Part shown: positions 17,599-25,350 of the stretch, piece by piece
How positions within the stretch are numbered: position 1 is the first letter of the stretch
How the letters are laid out: the number at the start of each line of letters is the position of its first letter
DNA from: Desulfofustis sp. PB-SRB1
Lineage (GTDB): Bacteria > Desulfobacterota > Desulfobulbia > Desulfobulbales > Desulfocapsaceae
DNA: 64,000 nucleotides
Assembly (NCBI GenBank): GCA_016722945.1
Contig: JAEQMT010000023.1
Coordinates: forward strand, 248,001 to 312,000
Direction of reading: 5' to 3'
Made by a program: the position numbers and the translations under genes
The notes under the pieces: generated by a model
Databases searched by the model: none
What the model was told of the DNA's origin: nothing
What the model saw: only the letters and a program-made list of their open reading frames with translations

Positions 17599-19197
17599 TT
17601 ACCCTTTTCCAGAATTATTCCGCGCAAAAGCGAAATCTTTTTTCTGATAGAGATCAGGATCTGCATCGGGGTAGCCCGCCGCTGCCCCGTTCCACGGTTT
17701 GATAAGGGTGTAGCGATTGTCCGCAAAGCCGTCGACGTTGTCGCGGTGCAGGGGAATCTTGCCGCCGGCGGTGGCGATGTAGCGGGGGATGGCATCGCCT
17801 GAGATGTTGCCGTACATGGACTCGACGATGTCCCGGCCCACCGCCAAGGGGACACGGAAGTGGGCGAATTGCGGGTTGCGGTAGCTGCAGTTGAAAATGT
17901 AGTACGGCCTGACATAGGCCTCCTGAATAGTCTCACACAATTTCCACATCTTCACCCTGGTATCGTTGATGCCTTTGAGCAGAACCGCCTGATTGAGTAC
18001 GGTAAAGCTGGCTTTGGAAAGACGGCGGAAGGCATCCTTTGAAACCGGAGTGATTTCGCGTGCCGTGTTTATCTGGGTTACCATCCGGATCGCCTTTTTG
18101 TCGTTGCTGGCGCTGATGATGTCAAGCAGTTCGTTGTCTATGCGCATGGGCGCCGTAACCGGGATGCGGGTGCCGAGTCGTTTGACCTTCACTTGATCGA
18201 TGGCGTCCAGTTCGGCGAGCAGCCATCTAAGCATGCTGTTGGGCAGTACCAGGGCATCGCCGCCGGTTACCAGGACGTCGCGGATGCGATGGTTGGCGCG
18301 GATGTAGGCGAGCGCTTCGCCATAGGCATCCTTGGCATACACCTGATCCTTGCGGCCGATATGGGCAATGCGCAGACAGTGGGTGCAGTACATGGCGCAC
18401 ATATTGGTGGCCTTGATGGTAACCACCCGCGGGTAGAATTGATCGATCAGCCGGGCCGGGGAGTGATCCGCCGCCACCGGCGGTATTTCAACGCCAGCGT
18501 TATCGATCATCTCACCGGTTGGGATGGACTGCAGCATGATTGGATCATTCACCTCGCCGGGCATGATGAGACTGGTGTAGTAAGGGGTGAGGCGCATACG
18601 ATAGGTCTTGGTGACGCGCCGCATGGTGGCCAGGGTGTCGGCCGGCAGGTCGATCAGGGCGGCCAGCTCATCGACGCTGTCAATGGCGTGCCGGATCTGG
18701 CCGCTGAACGAGTTCCATGACTTATCAGACATTGACAGTGCCCGTTTGATCCGTTCCTGGTGATCGAGGATCTGATCCCATAACTCAATTCCACTGGGCG
18801 CCTCGGTATCCTTGCGGGCCAGATACTCATCGACCCGCTCGTTGGCCTGGGCGGCGATGGGCAGGGCCTGGGTGAGACGACCGCCGGCACTGACCAGATG
18901 CTCATCGATTCTCTGATGTTTGATCGCCAGCTCGGCCAGTGTTTGCCGGGAAATGCCAAAATCGTCGGGGTTGCGCCGGTGGTCTCGTTTTTGGAAAACT
19001 AAAAACTGGAGCAATCTCAGGATCGGGCCGGTCAAATCGGTTCTGCCCGCCTCTTCCAACAGGGTTTTTGCGGTGGTTGCATCGTCCGTGGAAATAGGGG
19101 ACGAGTCAGGTGTGGCGGTATATAAGTCGTCCAGCAATGTGGTGGTGAAATCATCGAGGGTGGTGGGCTCGCCCGAACCGGAAAAGATGGTGGTCAT
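17599..19197 (-). CDS. KamA-family radical SAM aminomutase (lysine 2,3-aminomutase-like)
   Basis: A 532-residue PLP- and SAM-dependent aminomutase-like enzyme expected to move an alpha-amino group to the beta carbon. The radical SAM motif is CAMYCTHCLR (C-x3-C-x2-C, near residue 270). The LAM-like landmarks GGDALVLP, RLGTRIPVTAPMRI, QINTAREITP and the likely PLP lysine in ATAGGKIPL are present. It has an extra N-terminal region of about 130 residues compared with clostridial lysine aminomutase. Of the two aspartates that bind the lysine side-chain amine, one is kept (LLKGIND) but the second is Ser (YYIFNCS instead of YYIYQCD), so lysine may not be the substrate. It starts 4 bases behind the ATP-grasp gene; no AblB-type acetyltransferase is adjacent. 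Confidence 0.85.
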   Translation of the reverse strand: MTTIFSGSGEPTTLDDFTTTLLDDLYTATPDSSPISTDDATTAKTLLEEAGRTDLTGPILRLLQFLVFQKRDHRRNPDDFGISRQTLAELAIKHQRIDEHLVSAGGRLTQALPIAAQANERVDEYLARKDTEAPSGIELWDQILDHQERIKRALSMSDKSWNSFSGQIRHAIDSVDELAALIDLPADTLATMRRVTKTYRMRLTPYYTSLIMPGEVNDPIMLQSIPTGEMIDNAGVEIPPVAADHSPARLIDQFYPRVVTIKATNMCAMYCTHCLRIAHIGRKDQVYAKDAYGEALAYIRANHRIRDVLVTGGDALVLPNSMLRWLLAELDAIDQVKVKRLGTRIPVTAPMRIDNELLDIISASNDKKAIRMVTQINTAREITPVSKDAFRRLSKASFTVLNQAVLLKGINDTRVKMWKLCETIQEAYVRPYYIFNCSYRNPQFAHFRVPLAVGRDIVESMYGNISGDAIPRYIATAGGKIPLHRDNVDGFADNRYTLIKPWNGAAAGYPDADPDLYQKKDFAFARNNSGKG

Positions 19198-19201
19198 TGG
19201 C

Positions 19202-20620
19202 TTATGCCTCGGTTATGGTTTGTCTGATAAAGCCGACTCCCTGACAGATTCCCTCATCCACATCCTCGCGGTTTTTGGCAACTGATACAACGCGAGCGAG
19301 AAAGCTGCCCGGCATTACCAGGAAGTTGGTGCCGGGATGTTCGAGGATCACGAAATCTTTAATCAATTCGTCGTTTGCCACCTTCTGAAAGGTTTCGCGT
19401 TCGTATGGATTCTGTGGGATGTAGCCGGTGGTCAGTTTTCGCGTCTCAATCTTGTAATTATAGGTGCCCCAGTGGATGTTGCGGATATTGCCGTTCATTT
19501 CCACGGTGTGCGGAGGGAATCTGCTTTCAGTTACCGCGTAATATTCGAGTTCCGGCAGCATGGGGGAGCCCTCCGGCAGATTCTGCTCGAGGGTGAAACA
19601 GAATTCCAGGGTGGTGCCCTGCTTGCGGGCATTTATCTCCAGAAAATAGACGGATCCATCATGGGCGATGAGATAATCACAGCCGAAAATTCCCCGGTAT
19701 CCTTTGCCCCCCAGCATCCTCCCCACTCTGATGGTGTAATCGATGAGCTCAGCCCGCTGAGCTTCGCTGACGATTGAGGGGAATTTCGAGCCGATAAAGC
19801 GATTGCCGCCGACGATTATCTGATCGGCGATGCCCGCGATATACACATCGTTTTCATTTGCCACCACCGCCAGCACGGTGGGATCGATTTCGTGGGGGAT
19901 GAAGCGGGAGATCAGGTAGACGTCATTGGTTGCGCCGAATCGCTTGTGCACCTGCTCCTGGTCATGGGTTACCGCCGAATTGATTCCCGCCGCTGAATAG
20001 GCGCCGCTGATAAAAATGCCGTCCGTCCAGGTTTCGCGAAGTTTCCGCGTGGTCTCTGAGAGGCAGCTGAAATCCTCACACACCTTATGCTCGGCCAGCG
20101 GGACGATGGTCTCCAGAGACTTGTATTGGGTGATCTTATTGTTGAACTGTTTGGCGATATATTTATCCGGGCCAAGAATTGATACCCGGTCGATCTGATC
20201 CAGGGTCATTTCCAGAACACTCTCATACAGGTTGATATAGAGCTGATTCTGGCGTTTTAGGATAGTGTCGATAAGCAGACGCACGGCGGGGTTGTTGGAT
20301 ACCGCGGTCATAAACCTCGCCGTGTCGATGCGCCAGCTGCGCCGGGGATTTTTACCCGGTTGGGTAAAGGCGTGATCGGAAATAAATTCCTCTTCACCAC
20401 GCGGATTGATGACGATGATATTGGCGTAATTGTATTGAATGCAAATGTCAGGAATAATCGCGATGAAGCGCACCGGCTTGGTGGTAATGCGGTGGGACAA
20501 TGCTTCCTGGACGAAGTAGTTGAGACTGTATGTCTTTAGCTCGCCGATGTAGAGAAAATAGTAGAGATCGGGAGAGTAGGTGAAATTGGTGTAGAGTATC
20601 TCATCATCTTCGAGGATCAT
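19202..20620 (-). CDS. ATP-grasp ligase-like protein
   Basis: A 472-residue protein whose second half carries the ATP-grasp signature: GYRGIFGCDYLIAHDGSVYFLEINARKQ (about 315-342) contains the metal-binding D/E-x-N residues in FLEINAR. The central part (GPDKYIAKQFNNKITQY, then GIFISGAYSAAGINS) fits the ATP-binding lobe. ATP-grasp enzymes usually join a carboxylate to an amine through an acyl phosphate. The pair with a KamA-like aminomutase 4 bases downstream suggests that it uses a beta-amino acid, or makes a substrate for it. The exact reaction cannot be read from the sequence. No signal peptide or membrane segments are seen. Confidence 0.78.
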   Translation of the reverse strand: MILEDDEILYTNFTYSPDLYYFLYIGELKTYSLNYFVQEALSHRITTKPVRFIAIIPDICIQYNYANIIVINPRGEEEFISDHAFTQPGKNPRRSWRIDTARFMTAVSNNPAVRLLIDTILKRQNQLYINLYESVLEMTLDQIDRVSILGPDKYIAKQFNNKITQYKSLETIVPLAEHKVCEDFSCLSETTRKLRETWTDGIFISGAYSAAGINSAVTHDQEQVHKRFGATNDVYLISRFIPHEIDPTVLAVVANENDVYIAGIADQIIVGGNRFIGSKFPSIVSEAQRAELIDYTIRVGRMLGGKGYRGIFGCDYLIAHDGSVYFLEINARKQGTTLEFCFTLEQNLPEGSPMLPELEYYAVTESRFPPHTVEMNGNIRNIHWGTYNYKIETRKLTTGYIPQNPYERETFQKVANDELIKDFVILEHPGTNFLVMPGSFLARVVSVAKNREDVDEGICQGVGFIRQTITEA

Positions 20621-20881
20621 GGGTGAAACCCCAAGGTGTCATACTTTTATAGTTGATAGGATGACCTCACACAAGACCATGACCGTTACCTCTCGCCAAG
20701 AGCTTTGTCAAGAGCCGAAAAGTCGACTTTTTTCCTGCCGGGTAAATTAATCTTTGCAGCTAAGAATGAAGTGGTTATTAGTTATGGAGTTAATCGGTTG
20801 TGCATTCGGCATGACTGGCTTTCCTTACACTATGTGTGAGGGATACGAATTCCACATTTAAATACAGATGGAGGGAGAAAC
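20621..20881. promoter_or_regulatory. Divergent control region between the ATP-grasp and TAXI genes
   Basis: A 261-base region separating two divergent transcription units, AT-rich around 20735-20800. A strong ribosome site GGAGGGAGA (20869-20877) precedes the TAXI gene. Promoters for both sides must be here; no hexamer pair or operator repeat is convincing by eye. Confidence 0.45.
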
Positions 20882-21856
20882 ATGAAAAAGTTTACGGCAG
20901 TTGTAGCCGCCATGAGCATGGGTTTGGTGATGGCGGCATCCAGCGCGGTATACGCGGCGGATACCACCTTCGTGACCATCGGTACCGGCGGAGTTACCGG
21001 CGTCTACTATCCCACCGGCGGCGCCATTGCCCGACTGGTCAACAAGAATAAGGCTGAACATGGAATCCGCGCCACAGTTGAAAGTACCGGCGGATCAACA
21101 TATAACCTTGCCGCTATTGCTACCGGTGAGCTTGATATGGGGGTTGTTCAGTCCGACTGGCAGTACCATGCTTATAACGGCACTTCCATATTCGAAGAGA
21201 AAGGGCCGAACAAGGATTTGCGCGCGGTTTTTTCATTACATCCAGAACCATTCCATGTTGTTGCCAGAGCCGATTCCGGGATCAAGAATTTTCAGGACCT
21301 CAAGGGTAAGCGGGTCAATATCGGTAACCCCGGTTCAGGTCAGCGCGGCACCATGGAAGTGGTAATGGAAAAAATGGGCTGGACCAAGGACGACTTTCAA
21401 CTGGCCTCAGAATTGAAATCCGCTGAACAGTCGCAGGCACTTTGTGACAACAAGGTAGACGCGATTGTATTTACCGTAGGGATTCCCTCTGGATCAATAG
21501 AAGAGGCTACTACATCATGCGACTCAGTACTGGTGAACGTGCAGGGCCCTGAAATCGATGCCCTCGTGGAAGAGAACGACTATTACCGAGTCGCCACCAT
21601 CCCCGGCGGCATGTATCGTGGTAACGAAGAAGATGTGGTGACCTTTGGTGTCGGCGCCACCTTTGTATCGTCCAGCCAGGTTCCCGAAGAGGTCATCTAC
21701 GTGGTAACGAAGTCGGTATTTGAGAATTTTGACGACTTCAAAAGGCTTCACCCGGCCTTTGCCAACCTGAAGAAAGAGGAAATGGTAAAAGACGGCCTCT
21801 CCGCGCCGCTGCATGACGGTGCCGCTAAGTACTATAAAGAAGCCGGCCTGATGTAG
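20882..21856 (+). CDS. TAXI-family TRAP transporter solute-binding protein
   Basis: A 324-residue periplasmic binding protein with a clear Sec signal peptide (MKKFTAVVAAMSMGLVMAAS, cleavage likely after VYA-AD near residue 26). The mature part opens with the TAXI family pattern VTIGTGGVTGVYYPTGGAIARLVN. Other conserved blocks are AIATGELDMGVVQSDW, LKGKRVNIGNPGSGQRGTMEV and VDAIVFTVGIPSGSIEEAT. TAXI proteins deliver small organic anions or amino acids to a fused TRAP permease, which is encoded next. A strong terminator lies directly after the gene, so its product may be made in excess over the permease. The ligand is unknown. Confidence 0.93.
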   Translation: MKKFTAVVAAMSMGLVMAASSAVYAADTTFVTIGTGGVTGVYYPTGGAIARLVNKNKAEHGIRATVESTGGSTYNLAAIATGELDMGVVQSDWQYHAYNGTSIFEEKGPNKDLRAVFSLHPEPFHVVARADSGIKNFQDLKGKRVNIGNPGSGQRGTMEVVMEKMGWTKDDFQLASELKSAEQSQALCDNKVDAIVFTVGIPSGSIEEATTSCDSVLVNVQGPEIDALVEENDYYRVATIPGGMYRGNEEDVVTFGVGATFVSSSQVPEEVIYVVTKSVFENFDDFKRLHPAFANLKKEEMVKDGLSAPLHDGAAKYYKEAGLM

Positions 21857-21878
21857 TTGATCACTTTAACTGCAAGTT

Positions 21879-21913
21879 AAAAAACGCGGCCCCCCTGGGG
21901 GTCGCGTTTTTTA
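21879..21913 (+). terminator. Intrinsic terminator between the TAXI gene and its permease
   Basis: AAAAAACGCG pairs with CGCGTTTTTT around a GC-rich loop (GCCCCCCTGGGGGT forms further pairs), followed by T-rich sequence. Partial read-through would give the usual excess of binding protein over permease. Confidence 0.88.
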
Positions 21914-22021
21914 TTGGGTGCGGCCGCCTGAGGGTGTTGCACAAAAGGGTGGTGACAAACGCGGCGGCGGTTTGGTACACTATTTTTTTACCACAATATC
22001 ATCCCAATCAGGAGTGTGCCG

Positions 22022-24616
22022 ATGACCACGCCAACCGAGAAGCCCGCCGTCCAGACCGACGTCAATCAGTTTGTCGCCGAAGCCGATACCGGCGGACGCC
22101 GACCTGTGGGGGCGGTTTCCAAAAACATTTTGTTTTACGTGCCCTTGGCGTGGACCCTGTTTCAACTCTGGTATGCCTCACCGCTGCCATACCTGTTTAA
22201 CCTATTCGTTCTCAACTCCACCGAGGCACGGGCCATTCACCTTGCCTTTGCCATGTTTCTCGCCTATACCGCCTTTCCCACCTTCAAATCATCGCCCCGC
22301 AGCTATATCCCTATTCAGGACTGGCTGCTGGCACTGGTCGCGGCATTTTCCTCGGCCTATATTTTCTTTTTTTACGAGGCTCTTTCGGAGCGGCCGGGCG
22401 ACCCGATCGTGCTTGATCTGGTGGTTGCCGTCATCGGCCTGACCCTGCTGCTCGAGGCAACCCGGCGGGCGCTGGGACCGCCGCTCATGGTAGTGGCGCT
22501 GGTCTTTATCATGTACACCTTTGCCGGTCCTTACATGCCTGATGTTATCGCCCACAAGGGGGCAAGCCTGGTCAAGGGTATGACCCACTATTGGCTCACC
22601 ACCGAAGGGGTGTTCGGAGTGGCGCTGGGGGTGTCCACCAGCATGGTCTTCATGTTCGTGCTGTTTGGCTCGCTATTGGAGACGGCCGGGGCGGGAAACT
22701 ATTTTATCCGTACCGCTTTTGCCGGTCTGGGTCATATGCGGGGCGGGCCGGCCAAGGCGGCGGTGGTTTCCTCGGCCATGACCGGCCTGGTATCGGGTTC
22801 ATCCATTGCCAACGTGGTCACCACCGGGACCTTTACCATTCCGCTCATGAAAAAGGTCGGCTTTACCCCGGAAAAAGCGGGCGCCATCGAGGTCGCTTCA
22901 TCCACCAACGGCCAGTTGACCCCGCCGGTTATGGGGGCGGCGGCGTTTTTGATGGTGGAGTACGTGGGTATTTCCTACATCGAGGTTATCAAACACGCCT
23001 TTCTGCCAGCCGTGATTTCCTATATCGCCCTGGTCTATATCGTTCACCTGGAGGCCTGTAAGATGGGGCTGCAGGGGCTTGCAAAACGGCCGGGAAGCAC
23101 CACCATCGCCCAGCGGCTGCTGGGTATGGCAACCGGCTTTCTGGTTTTTATTGTGATCGGGGCGGCAACCTATTTCGGGTTGGGCTGGATCAAGACGGTG
23201 GCCGGCAGCGCCACCCTCTATATTGTGACGGTTCTGCTTTTTACCGCCTACGTGCTGCTGCTCTGGTATGCCTGCCGGGTGCCGGAACTGGAAATCACCA
23301 CCGAGATTACCGAACTGCCGCCGCTCAAGGAGACCGCCCAGGCCGGTTACTACTTTCTGCTGCCCATCGTGGTGCTCATGTGGTGTCTGACGGTGGAGCG
23401 GCTGTCACCCTCGCTTTCGGCCTTCTGGGCCACCGTGTTGATGATTGGTATCGTGGTAACCCAGCGCCCCCTCAAGGGATGGCTGCGCAAAGGAGTCGGT
23501 GAGCAATTCTCGGTTCGATTGGGCTTTGCCGATCTGATTAACGGGATGGTTTCCGGCGCCCGCAACATGATCGGCATCGGCGTTGCCACCGCCGCCGCCG
23601 GCATCGTGGTGGGAACGGTGACGCTCACCGGGATTGGCCTGGTGATGACCGAATTCGTGGAGTTTATCTCAGGCGGCAACCTGCCGCTGATTCTGCTGTT
23701 TACCGCGGTGATCAGTCTATTGCTGGGCATGGGGCTGCCCACCACCGCCAACTACATCGTGGTATCGACCCTGATGGCTCCGGTCATCGTCAACCTGGGC
23801 GCCCAGAACGGTCTTATCGTACCGCTTATCGCCGTACATCTCTTCGTCTTTTATTTCGGCATCCTCGCCGATGATACCCCGCCGGTGGGGCTCGCCGCCT
23901 TTGCGGCGGCGGGAATATCCGGGGGGGATCCCATTCGTACCGGTATTCAGGGGTTCACCTACGATATCAGAACGGCGATCTTGCCCTTTATTTTTATCTT
24001 CAACACCGAACTGCTGATGATCGGGATCGGCTCTCCGCTGCATTTTATCGTTGTGGTTTCCGCTTCCGTGGTGGCGATGCTGGCCTTTGCCGCTGCCACC
24101 CAGGGCTATTTCATCACCCGCAATAAAATATGGGAGACTGCCGCTCTTTTGATCGCCGCCTTTATCCTGTTCCGGCCGGGGGTGGTGTGGGATAACTTTT
24201 TTCCCGAGCTTCTGGTCAAAGAGCCTTCCCAACTGGAAGAAGTTGCCGGCACCATCGATCCCGGCGGCCAGCTCAGGCTCACCGTCTCGGGAGAAAAAAT
24301 GAGTGGTGAGCAATACACCAAAACGGTCATGATTCCAGTGGGTGAAGGGGGAGCCGGTGACGAGCGTGTCCGGGAAATGGGGATAGAGACGCTGGAGGAA
24401 GACGGCAGGATACTCGTTGATATGGTCACCTTTGCCAGTCCCGCTGAGAAGGCCGGCATTGTTTTTGATCAGGAAATTGTCAATATCCTCATTCCCAACG
24501 ATCGACCCCCGAAACAGCTTATGTTCATCCCCGCCCTGGCGCTATTGGCCCTCATCTGGTTCCTGCAGAAAGCGCGGGTGGCGCGGGCTTTGGCGGCAAG
24601 TGGCTCAGAGATTTGA
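22022..24616 (+). CDS. TRAP transporter fused permease (DctQM-type, TAXI-associated)
   Basis: An 864-residue inner-membrane protein with about 16-20 hydrophobic segments, in which the small (Q) and large (M) TRAP subunits are one chain. Family hallmarks include SSTNGQLTPPVMGAAAFLMVEYVG, GMGLPTTANYIVVSTLMAPVI and FGILADDTPPVGLAAFAAAGI. The C-terminal non-membrane stretch (about 740-835) followed by a last helix and basic tail matches the DUF3394 extension of these permeases. AGGAG lies 7 bases before the ATG at 22022; a GTG at 22016 is less likely. It would import the ligand of the TAXI protein using an ion gradient, usually Na+. Confidence 0.92.
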   Translation: MTTPTEKPAVQTDVNQFVAEADTGGRRPVGAVSKNILFYVPLAWTLFQLWYASPLPYLFNLFVLNSTEARAIHLAFAMFLAYTAFPTFKSSPRSYIPIQDWLLALVAAFSSAYIFFFYEALSERPGDPIVLDLVVAVIGLTLLLEATRRALGPPLMVVALVFIMYTFAGPYMPDVIAHKGASLVKGMTHYWLTTEGVFGVALGVSTSMVFMFVLFGSLLETAGAGNYFIRTAFAGLGHMRGGPAKAAVVSSAMTGLVSGSSIANVVTTGTFTIPLMKKVGFTPEKAGAIEVASSTNGQLTPPVMGAAAFLMVEYVGISYIEVIKHAFLPAVISYIALVYIVHLEACKMGLQGLAKRPGSTTIAQRLLGMATGFLVFIVIGAATYFGLGWIKTVAGSATLYIVTVLLFTAYVLLLWYACRVPELEITTEITELPPLKETAQAGYYFLLPIVVLMWCLTVERLSPSLSAFWATVLMIGIVVTQRPLKGWLRKGVGEQFSVRLGFADLINGMVSGARNMIGIGVATAAAGIVVGTVTLTGIGLVMTEFVEFISGGNLPLILLFTAVISLLLGMGLPTTANYIVVSTLMAPVIVNLGAQNGLIVPLIAVHLFVFYFGILADDTPPVGLAAFAAAGISGGDPIRTGIQGFTYDIRTAILPFIFIFNTELLMIGIGSPLHFIVVVSASVVAMLAFAAATQGYFITRNKIWETAALLIAAFILFRPGVVWDNFFPELLVKEPSQLEEVAGTIDPGGQLRLTVSGEKMSGEQYTKTVMIPVGEGGAGDERVREMGIETLEEDGRILVDMVTFASPAEKAGIVFDQEIVNILIPNDRPPKQLMFIPALALLALIWFLQKARVARALAASGSEI

Positions 24617-24658
24617 CAGGATTACCTTACAAAAATTTTATAAGGGCTGGCTAATACA

Positions 24659-25156
24659 ATGATCAAAAAAATTATGGTGCCCGTGGCATTTTCAAAATAT
24701 TCGCAGGGAATCTTGGAGTATGCTCAGGGTCTTGCAGCGCCGCTTGACGCCGAGTTGCTGATCGTCAATGTGATCAGTGAGCGGGATATGGAGGCGGTGA
24801 ATAAGATTTCGTCGTTTGGCTACAAGGTGGACAGCGAATCCTACGTCGCCACCATAAAAATGGAGCGGCGAAAACAGCTCGGCGAACTCACCGAAAAGCT
24901 CACTTTGCCCGATGACAAGGTGTCGTTTTCTTTTCTGATCGGTGATCCCACCGATGAGTTGCTCCGGTGTGTCATCGAGGAGCATGTCGATCTGGTGGTG
25001 ATGGGCATCAAGAACAAGGAAATAAAACATATTTTCGCCGGCTCGGTGGCCGAGCGCATGTTCCGGCGCTGTCCGGTGCCGGTATTGTCCTATCGTGGTG
25101 ACGATATTGCCCAACGGCTTCACAAACATATCGAAAAATATGTCATCGACCATTGA
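24659..25156 (+). CDS. Universal stress protein (UspA family)
   Basis: A 165-residue cytoplasmic protein. It starts MIKKIMVPVAFSKYSQGILEYA, the first USP strand and helix, and has the ATP-binding signature near its end: VVMGIKNKEIKHIFAGSVAERMFRRCPVPVLSY (G-x2-x9-G-S/T pattern). It lies 42 bases behind the TRAP permease and is probably in the same operon. A USP gene attached to a TRAP operon is known for the ectoine transporter TeaABC (TeaD), where it modulates uptake; a similar role here is inference. Confidence 0.92.
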   Translation: MIKKIMVPVAFSKYSQGILEYAQGLAAPLDAELLIVNVISERDMEAVNKISSFGYKVDSESYVATIKMERRKQLGELTEKLTLPDDKVSFSFLIGDPTDELLRCVIEEHVDLVVMGIKNKEIKHIFAGSVAERMFRRCPVPVLSYRGDDIAQRLHKHIEKYVIDH

Positions 25157-25350
25157 TATGGCTCCGTAATAATCCCTGTTTGCTGTATGCTGAAATTGAT
25201 CCGGAATCCACGTTTACCGGAAATCACTGAACTGCCGCCCAAGCCCGCCCTTAAGTGGTGTAATGCAGTTCGGAAATGAAGGGTTATGGCAATCGCAGGG
25301 TTTTATAAGTGCATCGTTGATGGCGGCAAATCATTGGGGGAGGAATAACT

